DNA of 64,000 nucleotides from Nonomuraea guangzhouensis (GTDB lineage Bacteria > Actinomycetota > Actinomycetes > Streptosporangiales > Streptosporangiaceae): the NCBI RefSeq assembly GCF_019396345.1, contig NZ_JAHKRM010000008.1, positions 248,001 through 312,000 on the forward strand, written 5' to 3'. How positions within the stretch are numbered: the first letter of the stretch is position 1; every line of letters begins with the position of its first letter. Of the stretch, positions 41,037 through 49,497 are shown piece after piece. Made by a program: the position numbers and the translations under genes. Under the pieces are notes generated by a model. It searched no databases, was not told where the DNA came from, and saw only the letters and a program-made list of their open reading frames with translations.

Positions 41037-42446
41037 CTACGGGTTGATGATGACGTCGATCGTCATCTCCGCATCGCCTGGTGTGCCGGAGATGTCGATG
41101 GTCACGCCGGTCCATCCGCCCCCGGGCAGATTCAGCGCGGGTGAGGTGTCCCTGCCGAGGCTCGCGTTGCCCAGGGATGGGTACAGGTCGTCAGCGTCGC
41201 CCCTGTTCCCCAGGCTGCCGATCCTGGCGAGCTGACGCAGGCCGTCGGCCTGCATCAACTCGATCGCCAGGCGGCGCTCGTCGTCGACGTTGGGTATGGC
41301 CTCGTCCACGACGTAGACCGCGAGGCCCTGGTCAGGAAGGAACTTGTCCTGCTCTTGCTGGCGGCGGTATTCGACGACGATGTACTGCGTGTCCTTCATC
41401 GTCCGATCGTTGTGGACGAGGACGAAGTCGCCGCCTTCGGCCGCCGGCCGGAGCGTGATGCCGCGAGTGGTCGTGGTGACCAGGCGCGGAGTGACCCAGT
41501 CATGGAACATCCGCAGCATGCTGGTCGGGAAGACGGGCGTGGCGCCGCCATTGCCCCATGATCCCGCCGCCATCAGGCAGAAGTTGCCCAGCCCGTGCGA
41601 CTTGGCGCCGGTCTGCGCCCGATCGGTGTCGTAGTAGTCGGCCCAGCGTGCCGCCAGATGCCCCCACTCGTGGGCGCAGACGCCGACCTTGCAGTCCTCG
41701 GGCACGGTCAGGAAGGTGCTCACCTGCAGACCGGGCCCGACCGTGATCGGCTGCTCGCCGACGGTCCACTTCAGACTCCAGATGAACTGCAGCCCGGCGG
41801 CGTCCGCGAAGGTCTCGGCGCCCGGACCGGCGTGCACGACGAACAGCGCGGTGACCCGGTGTTCGTCGAGCACATCGAAGGAGGGGTCGAACTCGACGCC
41901 CGCCTCCTGCGCGGCCAGCACGGCGTCGTGCGCCATGCCCTGGGCATTGCGCGGGAAGTTGAGCTCGTCCAGCCCCGACTTGTTGTTGGCGTAGAAGGCC
42001 AGCGTTTGCGGCAGCCGGAACCAGCCGAACACTTCGCCCTGGACATCGATGCCGTGGTCGCCGGTGAAACCGCTGACCTTTCGGTAGAAGTCACGCATGC
42101 TGCCCGGCTGAGTGCCGAACAGCAGCCGCCTGAAGTGGTCCGCGTCGTGAGCCGGATCGTGCGGTCGGTCCTCGAAATCGACCAGCAGCACCAGGGTCTT
42201 GATGACACCTTTGAGCTTCTTCGGCGGCCGGTTGATCAGGCTCACATCAGGGGCGATCGGGGTGACGTTGTCGTCATCCAGGCCCACCGAGCGCGGCCCG
42301 CGCCGCTCGGAGCGCCACATCGCGTAGTAGTCCTCGAACGTCAGGTGCTCGGGCAGGAGCCCGGTCGCCTTCAGCTCGTAGAAACGGGTCTCCAACTTGG
42401 CCAGAGCGTCTGGCGCTAATGGAACGAAGTGCATGGTGTCCCCCAT
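41037..42446 (-). CDS. M6 (immune inhibitor A-like) metalloprotease
   Basis: 469 residues from ATG 42446 (MGDTMHFVPL); ATG 42434 is an alternative with GGGGG upstream. The zinc motif is VCAHEWGHLAARWADYYD (HExxH) with a downstream FCLMAAGSWGNGG Met-turn-like segment as in M6 proteases. The N-terminus KGVIKTLVLLVDFEDRPHDPAHD and YRKVSGF are family features. No signal peptide or membrane helix is visible, unusual for a family that is normally secreted. A beta-sandwich-like C-terminus (GGGWTGVTIDISGTPGDAEMTIDVIIN) completes it. Confidence 0.85.
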   Translation of the reverse strand: MGDTMHFVPLAPDALAKLETRFYELKATGLLPEHLTFEDYYAMWRSERRGPRSVGLDDDNVTPIAPDVSLINRPPKKLKGVIKTLVLLVDFEDRPHDPAHDADHFRRLLFGTQPGSMRDFYRKVSGFTGDHGIDVQGEVFGWFRLPQTLAFYANNKSGLDELNFPRNAQGMAHDAVLAAQEAGVEFDPSFDVLDEHRVTALFVVHAGPGAETFADAAGLQFIWSLKWTVGEQPITVGPGLQVSTFLTVPEDCKVGVCAHEWGHLAARWADYYDTDRAQTGAKSHGLGNFCLMAAGSWGNGGATPVFPTSMLRMFHDWVTPRLVTTTTRGITLRPAAEGGDFVLVHNDRTMKDTQYIVVEYRRQQEQDKFLPDQGLAVYVVDEAIPNVDDERRLAIELMQADGLRQLARIGSLGNRGDADDLYPSLGNASLGRDTSPALNLPGGGWTGVTIDISGTPGDAEMTIDVIINP

Positions 42447-42788
42447 CGTCCGTCCTTTTCGTGAAGGTAGGACTGAATGGGTGTTGTGTCGTGAGTACCC
42501 CCTACTCAACCGATGCCGTGCGCCCCGCTCACCTTGTACCACTCTTCAGGCAAACGTGACGCCGATGCCGCGGCTGTTCGCGAGCCGGTTCTGCGGCCCG
42601 GTTCCGCGGTGCGGTTCGTGGGACGATAGCGTCGCCGTTCGTGGGCCGATCTCGGAGTCATCCGCAGGAAGTGGTTTGGCTCGTCCAGCCCGAGCGCGGT
42701 CGGTGATCCTTGCCAACTGGGCTCATCAACCCGTACACACCTGACCTCCAGAACGGCATAATTACACGATTACATGTGGGAGGTGCGG
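42447..42788. other. intergenic region with TGAGTA/TACTCA palindrome
   Basis: The 342 bases between two divergent genes show no convincing gene. TGAGTA-N5-TACTCA at 42492-42508, about 46 bases upstream of the metalloprotease start, is a good operator candidate for that gene. A partial duplication of TTCGTGGG(A/C)CGAT occurs at about 42617 and 42639. The LtrA ribosome site GGGAGG lies at 42778. Confidence 0.5.
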
Positions 42789-43889
42789 GTGAGTAGGAGC
42801 TGGCAGCCGCCTCGGTTACGGCTGTTCGAGGGGGTGCAGCGGCGGGCCACCTGGCTGGAGCTGCTGTATGACCTGGTGTTCGTCGTGGCCGTGGCCGAGT
42901 TGGCCGATGTGCTGGCCGAAGGGACCGAGGTCGGGCAGGTTCTGGCGTTCGTCGGGTTGTTCGTTCCCGTCTGGTGGGCCTGGGCGGGATATGTGTTCTA
43001 CGCGAATCGGTTCGACACCGATGACGTAAGCCATCGCCTGCTCGTACTGCCGCAGATCCTGGCCATCGGGACGATGGCCGCGAGCGTGGGCGAGATCGGG
43101 GAGCGATCCGCGTTGTTCGCGCTCTCCTATGTGGCCGTGCGGGTCCTGCTGATCGTGGCCTACCTGCGGGCGGGGCGGCACGTGCCCGAAGGACGGCCGT
43201 TGACCAGCCGTTATGTGGCCGGGTTCACGGTGTCGGCGGTCATCTGGGTGGCGTCGCTGGCCGTCGAACCGCCACAGCGCTATGTGCTGTGGGGCGTCGC
43301 CATGGTGATCGATCTCGTCACGCCGCTGCTGGCGCGGCGGCACCAGGGCACGCTGCCGCCGCAGAGTGAGCACCTGCCCGAGCGGTTCGGGCTGTTCGTG
43401 GTGATCGTGCTGGGCGAGGTCGTCGCCGCCGTGGTGGTCGGGTTGAAGGGGCACGCGGTCACACCGGCCACGCTGCTGATCGCCCTCGCGGGCATCGCGA
43501 TCGCCATGGCCTTCTGGTGGCTGTACTTCGGCCACATCGACGAGTCCGTGGTGCTGCGTACCCAGATAGCGGGACAGGTCTGGGTCTACTCTCATCTGCC
43601 GCTGTCGCTGGGGTTGGTCGCGTTCGGCATCGGGATCGAGCACGCGATCGCCCATCCGGGCACGGGCTGGGCCGTCGGCGTACCCGCCGCGGTGGTCTTC
43701 GCCACCCTCGGCCTCCAGCACCTGTGCTCCGGCGACCGGCTCGCCGCCGGCGTCCGCCTCGCGGCCGGCGCGCTCACGCTTGTCACGTCCGCGCTCCCGG
43801 CCGCGCTGGCGCTCCCCTTGATTCTCTTGTACGGCGCGGCGCAGGTCGCCTTCGACCTTCGCCGGCCCTTGCCCGGAGGAGAGGCATGA
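42789..43889 (+). CDS. ltrA: low temperature requirement protein A (LtrA) family membrane protein
   Basis: 366 residues from GTG 42789, five bases after GGGAGG; ATG 42774 lies before that site. LtrA signature RRATWLELLYDLVFVVAVAELADVL is followed by about ten membrane helices. The family was named from cold growth in Listeria and its molecular function is unknown. ATGA overlap at 43886 couples it to the NTF2-like gene. Codon 10 from this start (42816) is TTA. Confidence 0.88.
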   Translation: MSRSWQPPRLRLFEGVQRRATWLELLYDLVFVVAVAELADVLAEGTEVGQVLAFVGLFVPVWWAWAGYVFYANRFDTDDVSHRLLVLPQILAIGTMAASVGEIGERSALFALSYVAVRVLLIVAYLRAGRHVPEGRPLTSRYVAGFTVSAVIWVASLAVEPPQRYVLWGVAMVIDLVTPLLARRHQGTLPPQSEHLPERFGLFVVIVLGEVVAAVVVGLKGHAVTPATLLIALAGIAIAMAFWWLYFGHIDESVVLRTQIAGQVWVYSHLPLSLGLVAFGIGIEHAIAHPGTGWAVGVPAAVVFATLGLQHLCSGDRLAAGVRLAAGALTLVTSALPAALALPLILLYGAAQVAFDLRRPLPGGEA

Positions 43890-44215
43890 CCCTCATGGAC
43901 CTGTTCGACCGCCAGCTGGCCGCGATCGCGGACCGAGACCTGGAGGCCCTGCTGGCGCAGTATCACGACGACGCCATGGTCGTCCGCTTCGACCGCGTGG
44001 CCAGGGGGGCCGCTGAGGTCCGCGAGCTGTTCACCGGTTATCTGGCCGCCAAGCCCGAGGTGGTCGAGGTCACGTCGCTCCAGGTGGTGGAGGACGTCAT
44101 CTTCTACAGCGCCCTCATGACCATCGCCGGCAACAAGGTCACCACGTTCGGCACGCTGGTGATCAGGGATGGCAAGATCTGGCGCCAGACCGCCGCCGGC
44201 GTGCCGTCCGCGTAA
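43886..44215 (+). CDS. SnoaL/NTF2-like protein
   Basis: 109 residues from ATG 43886, GGAGGAGAGG upstream, overlapping the LtrA stop by four bases. MDLFDRQLAAIADRDLEALLAQYHDDAMVVRFDRVARGAAEVRELFTGYLA is the NTF2-like N-terminal helix-strand pattern, ending IRDGKIWRQTAAG. Related proteins are small-molecule isomerases or orphan binding proteins. It probably works with LtrA only by transcription. Confidence 0.82.
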   Translation: MTLMDLFDRQLAAIADRDLEALLAQYHDDAMVVRFDRVARGAAEVRELFTGYLAAKPEVVEVTSLQVVEDVIFYSALMTIAGNKVTTFGTLVIRDGKIWRQTAAGVPSA

Positions 44216-44311
44216 CCCCCCGCTGGCCGCTCATGGCCGCCCGCCGCCAACCGCGCACAGTCGGCAGCGGGCAGCCAGGCCCCGCACAGTCGGTCAGTTC
44301 AGCCCGTCACC

Positions 44312-44713
44312 TCAACCCATCAGTTGCCTCATCGGCTGCCATGGCGTGGCGTCGAAGATCAGCAGGATCGAGGCGATCCGGCCGTCGACGAGCTTGAAAT
44401 GCTCGGCCGTACGCTGGGTGCCCACCGGCGTCGCGGTGTGGACGTCATAGACGAGCGTGGCCTCCGACTCGCCGTACAGCTCGCTGATCAGGTCGACCCC
44501 GGTGACCACCTGGACGAAGCCGACGATCCCGGCCAGGTGGCCCGCGGCGTCGTCAGAGGTCATGAGCGGGCTCCGGAAGCTGAACTCGTCACCGATGAGG
44601 GCGGCGGCGGTGGGCACGTCGCCCCGGAACCGCGCCTCGTGGTAACCCCGAACGACGTCCCGCGTCCGGCTCTCGTCGTGCAGGCCGTCGCGCGCCTGAC
44701 TCTCGCTGCTCAA
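44312..44713 (-). CDS. SnoaL/NTF2-like protein with TTG start
   Basis: 133 residues from TTG 44713, whose TTGA overlaps the stop of the MarR gene and has GGAAGG nine bases upstream. TRDVVRGYHEARFRGDVPTAAALIGDEFSFRSPLMTSDDAAGHLAGIVGFVQVVTGV, and AEHFKLVDGRIASILLIFD, are NTF2-like. Translation appears coupled to the MarR gene, so it may be a ligand-modifying or ligand-binding partner of the regulon. Between it and the previous convergent gene lie about 96 bases with a twice repeated CGCACAGTCGG. Confidence 0.78.
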   Translation of the reverse strand: MSSESQARDGLHDESRTRDVVRGYHEARFRGDVPTAAALIGDEFSFRSPLMTSDDAAGHLAGIVGFVQVVTGVDLISELYGESEATLVYDVHTATPVGTQRTAEHFKLVDGRIASILLIFDATPWQPMRQLMG

Positions 44714-45279
44714 GAGGCACCTTCCAGGTACTGTGCGAGCCGGTGCTGATTGTCGGCCACCCGGAGGCAGAGGTGCCGGAACCGGGTCAGCTCGTCGGTG
44801 GTGAAATCCCGGAACATCGCCGCCATCGCCCGCTGCGACGGCTCGCTGAACGCCTGGATCCATCCCCGCCCCTCAGCGGTGATCTGGGCCAGCACGGAAC
44901 GCCGGTCCCGCTGGTCCGGGACCCGCCGCACCAGCCCCTCCCGCTCCAGCGTGTCGACCAGCCCGGTCACGTTCCGCGAGCTGACACCGGCGGACTGGGC
45001 CAGATCCCCGATGCTCACCCCGTCGCCATCGGCGGCGCCGAGCCGCATCAGCAGGTCCATCGCCCCGGAGCTCAACCCCCTGCCCTGGCTGCCATGGGCA
45101 CGCATCCGTTCGATGGCGTGGAAGGCGGTGCGGATGGCGGCCGCGGCTTCCAACGCGGCCGTGTCACCTCCGCCGGTGAACTGCCGCATGGCGGCCCTGG
45201 TCTCGGGATCGAAGAGGTTTCCATCAGGATCACTGTCAAAGTCGGATTTATGTACGTCCTTCATCATGAGTTGGTACAT
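44710..45279 (-). CDS. MarR-family transcriptional regulator
   Basis: 189 residues if ATG 45279 (MYQLMMKDVHKSD) is used; ATG 45267 and 45264 are alternatives, none with a clear ribosome site. Winged helix: DGVSIGDLAQSAGVSSRNVTGLVDTLEREGLVRRVPDQRDRRSVLAQITAEGRG, with the DxRDRRS wing. AGTACGTACT lies directly upstream of the start, so it may be autoregulated with a leaderless mRNA. The NTF2-like gene follows in the same operon. Confidence 0.88.
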   Translation of the reverse strand: MYQLMMKDVHKSDFDSDPDGNLFDPETRAAMRQFTGGGDTAALEAAAAIRTAFHAIERMRAHGSQGRGLSSGAMDLLMRLGAADGDGVSIGDLAQSAGVSSRNVTGLVDTLEREGLVRRVPDQRDRRSVLAQITAEGRGWIQAFSEPSQRAMAAMFRDFTTDELTRFRHLCLRVADNQHRLAQYLEGAS

Positions 45280-45280
45280 T

Positions 45281-45290
45281 AGTACGTACT
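45281..45290. promoter_or_regulatory. AGTACGTACT palindrome at the MarR start
   Basis: A perfect ten-base palindrome one base upstream of ATG 45279, with a related GTAC-rich sequence (TGTACG) at about 45251. Likely an operator of the MarR gene. Confidence 0.55.
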
Positions 45291-45349
45291 TCACGACTTG
45301 TCGATCCACTACTCATGGGAATCCACTCACCGACCCGAGCGGCGGCCCT

Positions 45350-47038
45350 TCATGACGGGGTTCCTTCGGCGATCCAGCGTGCGAAGAGGTCGATGTGCTC
45401 GGCGGGCCAGGCGCCGTCGCACGGCATCTTGCCCCCGCGGAGCCTGTCCAGGATGGCGTCGGCGTGCTCGGTGACATCTGAGTGCGACCATAGGTCAAAG
45501 GCGAAGCTCATCGACTTGCGGTCCATCTCGCGGAACAGCGGTCTGATGTGGTCGGTGAAGCGAACCGGCTCGTCCGGTGCCGGGAGCCGTATCTGTGTCT
45601 GGTCGGCGGCCGGGGACAGGGCGGAGACGCGGGAGCCCGGTCTCGCCTCGCACACCCACCACCATTGGGGCACTGGCATGTGCGGTGGCGGTGTCGCGCC
45701 CGGTTGGGAGTTCTCCACCGCGATTCGGGAACCCCATTCGATGTAGCCGGCGAACGCGGCGCGGAACTCGGGATCGGTGGGCAGCCCGGCGTCGTCGGCA
45801 GCTCGTCCGATGAGCTGCGCCCAGCGGGCCCGCCACTGTTCGGTCAGTGACTTGCCGGCATGTTCGGCGATCATGTGGTCATAACCGCCGTACTGCTCGG
45901 TGTAGAGCTTGGGGCCGCCGAAGGTCTCGGCAAGCCAGGCGGCGACGCGTTCGGGATGGTCGGGCGACATCCGGGCGAACAGCGGCGCGAGCAGGTCGTC
46001 CTGCGGGACGTACTTGTCGTAGAAGATGTGCGTCATCCGCGTCAGCGCGGGAAGCCCGCCCGCCCACTCGAAGAGCGTGGGTTCGTCGGACAGCGGTGGG
46101 TCGACGAAACCGACGTAGTAGTGCATGCCGCTGCAGAACGGTTTGTTGCGTGAGTGGCCGCACCGGCAGAGGCTGTAGTGCTCCCGGGAGTCGTCGCCGT
46201 CGAGCGGGATGCCGCCGCTGATCCGGTACGGGCCGTCCTTGGACACCTCGATCTTGGGTTCGCGTACGGGGTCGGGGCCCTTTAGACCGTCGATCGCATA
46301 GTGAAGAGCACCGGATGGGCAGGCTCGTACGGCGCGGATGATCTCGTCGGACCGGCCGCCGCTGGGCGCCACGAACGGTTCCTCGCCTTGCCGGAACACG
46401 GTGGACAGCCGGTCGGTGCACAACCCCGAGTGCGCGCATATGCCGCGGTTGTCCAGCACGGTGACCTGCACGCCTTCATGGGTGTCCTGGCGATCGGGCA
46501 CCCGGTCGGGATCTTTGGCGCCGCTGAACCCGTGGCGGGCGTGGCTTCCGTCGCACAGCGGTTTCGTCGCGGATTGGCCGCATCGGCAGAGCGCCATCTG
46601 CGGGAACGTCTGGATCGGCTCCCCAAGCCAGTTGGTGATCTTCGTGGCGTTGGTGACCAGATACGGCCCGTCGAGGGCGCCGTCGATCCGCGTCTCCAGA
46701 TCAGCCTGGATGTCGGCCAGCTCGGCGATCCGGGCCGCCAAGGCATCGGCATCCTCGGCGAACAGGCAGGCCAGGTGCTGCAACGCGGCGGTCGCCTCGA
46801 TCAGGCCCTCCGTGGCGCCGGGCTGGGCGCGTAACCGCGTCGCATCCCTGGCCAGCTCCCATAACCGGTCGGTCGGCGAGCCGTTCTCGGTGGCGTACGG
46901 CTCGGGCTCCGCGGCGGCTTCGGGCAGGGCGGCCAGCGGCCGGATCACCGTTTCGGCCAGCGGCTCGCCGGGTGCCAGGTCGCGGTTGAGCAGCCGGGCC
47001 CGGGCCAGCAGCCCGGCGATGGACATCGAGATGCTCAT
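45350..47038 (-). CDS. double-CDGSH iron-sulfur / truncated hemoglobin fusion protein
   Basis: 562 residues from ATG 47038, coupled by ATGA to the upstream gene. Residues 1-145: helical region of unknown type. CDGSH 1: C151, C153, C162, H166. Central Cys module: C201, C207, C240 (GICAHSGLC and RACPSGALHY), Fer4_19-like. CDGSH 2: C291, C293, C302, H306, where CSGMH replaces CDGSH. Residues about 330-445: group II truncated-hemoglobin-like, with Y340 at B10 (IFYDKYV), FGGPKLYTEQYGG, putative proximal H393 and W406 region at G8. Residues 495-560: a C-terminal helical domain (DHIRPLFREMDRKSMSFAFDLW, MPCDGAWP) like those attached to some globins. Suggests a multi-centre electron-transfer or O2/NO-handling enzyme. 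Function is inference. Confidence 0.85.
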   Translation of the reverse strand: MSISMSIAGLLARARLLNRDLAPGEPLAETVIRPLAALPEAAAEPEPYATENGSPTDRLWELARDATRLRAQPGATEGLIEATAALQHLACLFAEDADALAARIAELADIQADLETRIDGALDGPYLVTNATKITNWLGEPIQTFPQMALCRCGQSATKPLCDGSHARHGFSGAKDPDRVPDRQDTHEGVQVTVLDNRGICAHSGLCTDRLSTVFRQGEEPFVAPSGGRSDEIIRAVRACPSGALHYAIDGLKGPDPVREPKIEVSKDGPYRISGGIPLDGDDSREHYSLCRCGHSRNKPFCSGMHYYVGFVDPPLSDEPTLFEWAGGLPALTRMTHIFYDKYVPQDDLLAPLFARMSPDHPERVAAWLAETFGGPKLYTEQYGGYDHMIAEHAGKSLTEQWRARWAQLIGRAADDAGLPTDPEFRAAFAGYIEWGSRIAVENSQPGATPPPHMPVPQWWWVCEARPGSRVSALSPAADQTQIRLPAPDEPVRFTDHIRPLFREMDRKSMSFAFDLWSHSDVTEHADAILDRLRGGKMPCDGAWPAEHIDLFARWIAEGTPS

Positions 47039-47337
47039 CCGCGTGCTCCGAACCGGGTGGTGTAGTGCTTCATCTCCTGGATGAGCGGGAAAAAGGGCTT
47101 CACCGCGGCGAAGAACTCCCCAAAACGGGCGCTGCGGCGGAAGCCCTGCTCGTGCCCTTCCACCGAGTCCCATTCGATCCGTACGGTGTAGTGCTCGGGC
47201 TCCTCGACGCCTCGGGCGATCTCGTAGCCCAGGCAGTGGGGGTCCTCGTCCAAGACGCCCGCTGCAGCCTGGTATGCCTGCTCGAAATCCTCGGCGCGGG
47301 CGGGAGGGACGGTATACCTGATGTATTCGATGACCAC
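47035..47337 (-). CDS. antibiotic biosynthesis monooxygenase (ABM)-like protein
   Basis: 100 residues. MVIEYIRYTVPPARAEDFEQAYQAAAGVLDEDPHCLGYEIARGVEEPEHYTVRIEWDSVEGHEQGFR-type pattern in segments is the ferredoxin-like ABM fold (heme-degrading IsdG, quinol monooxygenases). Overlaps the CDGSH-globin gene by four bases, so the two proteins are made together. It could be a heme- or quinone-handling partner. Divergent from a TetR gene. Confidence 0.87.
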   Translation of the reverse strand: MVIEYIRYTVPPARAEDFEQAYQAAAGVLDEDPHCLGYEIARGVEEPEHYTVRIEWDSVEGHEQGFRRSARFGEFFAAVKPFFPLIQEMKHYTTRFGARG

Positions 47338-47357
47338 GACAGACCTCTTCGGCTAGC

Positions 47358-47389
47358 TGTAACTTTAATTACATTACAGCAATGTAATG
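47358..47389. promoter_or_regulatory. composite TetR operator of TGTAA/TTACA half sites
   Basis: CATTACA-GCAA-TGTAATG (47372-47389) is a perfect seven-base inverted repeat. Left of it TGTAA-N6-TTACA (47358-47373) supplies another pair, so four half sites lie in 30 bases between the ABM and TetR starts. Very likely the binding region of the divergent TetR protein. Confidence 0.8.
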
Positions 47390-47396
47390 GATTGGG

Positions 47397-48035
47397 ATGA
47401 CCATGACCCGGAAGATCGGGCGGGCGCGGGATGCCTCCATCGACGCCCGGATCCTGGCAGTCGCTCGGCGGCATCTGTCGGCGTACGGGTATGAGCGGAT
47501 GTCGTTGGCCGCCGTCGCCGAGGAGGCCGGCACCAGCCGTCCCGCGCTGTATCGCAGGTGGCCGGGCAAAGCCGAGCTGGCAGCAGCCGCGGTGGCCACA
47601 CTGGAAGAACCCGGGCAGGACGCGCCCACCGGAGATCCGTTCGCGGATCTGGTCGCCGAGCTGGCCGATTTCCAGAACGCGGTCTCCCGGCCAGGGAGAA
47701 TGTCGCTGGTCGGCACCATGTTGCAGGACACCACCACCCCTGACGTGCTCGCACGCTACCGCGCCCGGGTGATCGCCCCCAGGCGCCGCCGGCTCCACGC
47801 CATCCTTGACACGGCCAGGCGGAGGGGCCTCATCGACGCCGACGCCGATCTGGAGGTCGCCGTCACCCTGTGCACAGGCAACTGGTACGCCCGCGCTCTC
47901 GCCCACGACCAACCACCGGAGCACTGGCCGCAACGCACGGCCGCACTGGTGTGGCGAGCCGTCGGCGGGCAACATCCAGCCGATGCCGACGGCGGAGTGG
48001 CCCCGGAAGCCCGCAAGGCGCAGAAACTCATCTAG
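47397..48035 (+). CDS. TetR-family transcriptional regulator
   Basis: 212 residues from ATG 47397. Helix-turn-helix: RILAVARRHLSAYGYERMSLAAVAEEAGTSRPALYRRWPGKAELAAAAVATL, of the AcrR/SACE-type. The C-terminal domain TetR_C_11-like (FADLVAELADFQNAVSRPGRMSLVGTMLQ) follows. It is divergent from the ABM/CDGSH-globin operon and its operator lies between, so it is the probable repressor of that operon. No ribosome site; mRNA may be leaderless. Confidence 0.9.
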   Translation: MTMTRKIGRARDASIDARILAVARRHLSAYGYERMSLAAVAEEAGTSRPALYRRWPGKAELAAAAVATLEEPGQDAPTGDPFADLVAELADFQNAVSRPGRMSLVGTMLQDTTTPDVLARYRARVIAPRRRRLHAILDTARRRGLIDADADLEVAVTLCTGNWYARALAHDQPPEHWPQRTAALVWRAVGGQHPADADGGVAPEARKAQKLI

Positions 48036-48366
48036 GTTCGCCATCGCCATCGCCGGAATCGCGCTCGCCACCGTGGGCGCCACTGCCGCTTCGGCGGCAG
48101 CCCGGACGAGTCCCAGTGCTTATCTGACCGACCGGCACGGGAATGTACTCGCCGACGCAGAATTGGTGCCACAACAAGATCCGCAGCACCGACCACCGCT
48201 ACGCGATGGCCAAGGTCAGGTACCAAGGGCACGCCTACCAGTACGTCAACGCCTACAAGAACCAGGACTGCGTCGAGCAGACGACCAGGCGCATGCCGCA
48301 CGGCACGATCGAACAATGGTGAAATTCGACTACTGCTGGGCGAAGAAAACGGTAGTCCGCCGGTAA
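47983..48366 (+). pseudogene. frameshifted gene of a small secreted protein
   Basis: From ATG 47983 (inside the TetR 3' end, +1 frame) a good signal peptide is encoded: RFAIAIAGIALATVGATAASA. After TSPSAYLTD the frame becomes Arg/Pro-rich nonsense, whereas the next frame reads MYSPTQNWCHNKIRSTDHRYAMAKVRYQGHAYQYVNAYKN (in pieces) and NQDCVEQT, then stops at 48320; the first frame again looks natural at MVKFDYCWAKKTVVRR to 48366. So one shift near 48130-48145 and a second near 48290-48315 separate parts of one exported Cys-containing protein of about 110 residues. Either a decayed gene or sequence errors. Family not recognised. Confidence 0.65.
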
Positions 48367-48409
48367 AAAAAGATACGGTGAGCCGCCGTGAATTACGGCG
48401 GCTCACCGT
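48365..48409 (-). terminator. strong intrinsic terminator of the pirin gene, bidirectional
   Basis: ACGGTGAGCCGCCGT (48375-48389) and ACGGCGGCTCACCGT (48395-48409) form a perfect 15-base stem with a five-base loop. On the minus strand a run of seven T (48371-48365) follows, closing the pirin gene; the hairpin also ends the converging plus-strand transcript. Confidence 0.92.
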
Positions 48410-48436
48410 CGTGCTGCCATTTCCGCTGCCGAACGA

Positions 48437-49396
48437 TCAGGCGGCGGGAATGGACCCCAGCCGCCCCGCCTGATAATCCTCGAAAGCCTGGACCAGCTCC
48501 GCGCGGGTGTTCATGACGAACGGACCGTAATGAGCCACCGGCTCGCCGATCGGCCGGCCGCCCAGAATGATGACCTCCATCGTGTCCTTCGCCGACAGAG
48601 TGATCGTCTCGCCCGCCGTGGTCAGGCCGGGACGGTTGCCGAAGCCGTCGAACACGGCCAGCTGGCCGCTGACCAGCGGACGCCGCTCGGTGCCGACCGT
48701 GCCGCGTCCCGACAGGACGTAGGCGAGCGCGTTGAAGTCGCCGCGCCACGGCATCGTCAGCCGCGCGCCCGGGCTGATCGTGGCGTGCAGCAGGGTGATG
48801 GGTGTCTGGGTGCTGCCGGGCCCGGTGTTCCCGGCCAGGTCGCCCGCGATCAGGCGGACCAGGGCGCCACCGTCGTGGCTGCTGAGCAGTGCGACGCTGG
48901 AGCTTCCGATGTCCTGATACTTCGGTGCGATCATCTTCTTGGCGCCCGGCAGGTTCACCCACAGCTGGATGCCGTGGAACAGCCCGCCCTGCTGCACCAG
49001 CCACTCCGGCGGCGCCTCCTTGTGCAGGATGCCGGCGCCGGCGGTCATCCACTGGGTGTCACCGTTCGTGATCGTGCCACCGCCCCCGTTGGAGTCGAGG
49101 TGCTCCATCACGCCGTCGATCATGTAGGTGACGGTCTCGAAGCCGCGATGCGGGTGCCACGGGGTGCCCTTGGGCTCACCGGCCGCGTAGTCGACCTCGC
49201 CCATCTGATCCATCATGACGAACGGGTCGAGGTACTCCGGCTTGATCGCGGCGAGAGCGCGGCGGACCGGGAAGCCCTCACCCTCGAAGCCGCTCGGCGC
49301 GGTCTCGACGGCGAGCACCTTGCGGCCCTGCACCTCGGCGACCGGCTCTGGCAGGCGCGGCAGGCTGAGCGGGTTCTCTACGGTGACGGCGGGCAT
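48437..49396 (-). CDS. pirin-family protein
   Basis: 319 residues from ATG 49396, AAGGGAG upstream. Bicupin pirin: metal-binding HPHRGFETVTYMIDG with the His and the Glu typical of pirin (HxH...E), GDTQWMTAGAGILHKEAPP with further His, then FHGIQLWVNLPGAKKM and the second cupin LAYVLSGRGTVG. Pirins include quercetinase-like enzymes and redox-linked transcription cofactors. It ends at a very strong terminator. Not linked to an obvious pathway. Confidence 0.9.
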   Translation of the reverse strand: MPAVTVENPLSLPRLPEPVAEVQGRKVLAVETAPSGFEGEGFPVRRALAAIKPEYLDPFVMMDQMGEVDYAAGEPKGTPWHPHRGFETVTYMIDGVMEHLDSNGGGGTITNGDTQWMTAGAGILHKEAPPEWLVQQGGLFHGIQLWVNLPGAKKMIAPKYQDIGSSSVALLSSHDGGALVRLIAGDLAGNTGPGSTQTPITLLHATISPGARLTMPWRGDFNALAYVLSGRGTVGTERRPLVSGQLAVFDGFGNRPGLTTAGETITLSAKDTMEVIILGGRPIGEPVAHYGPFVMNTRAELVQAFEDYQAGRLGSIPAA

Positions 49397-49497
49397 GTCG
49401 GGCTCCCTTCGGCGGAATCTGTTCTGCTCAACCAAGTTGAGATTTCAACTATTCCAGGATTCGCCCCTCCTGCGAAGCCGACGACTGGACCGCCGGA

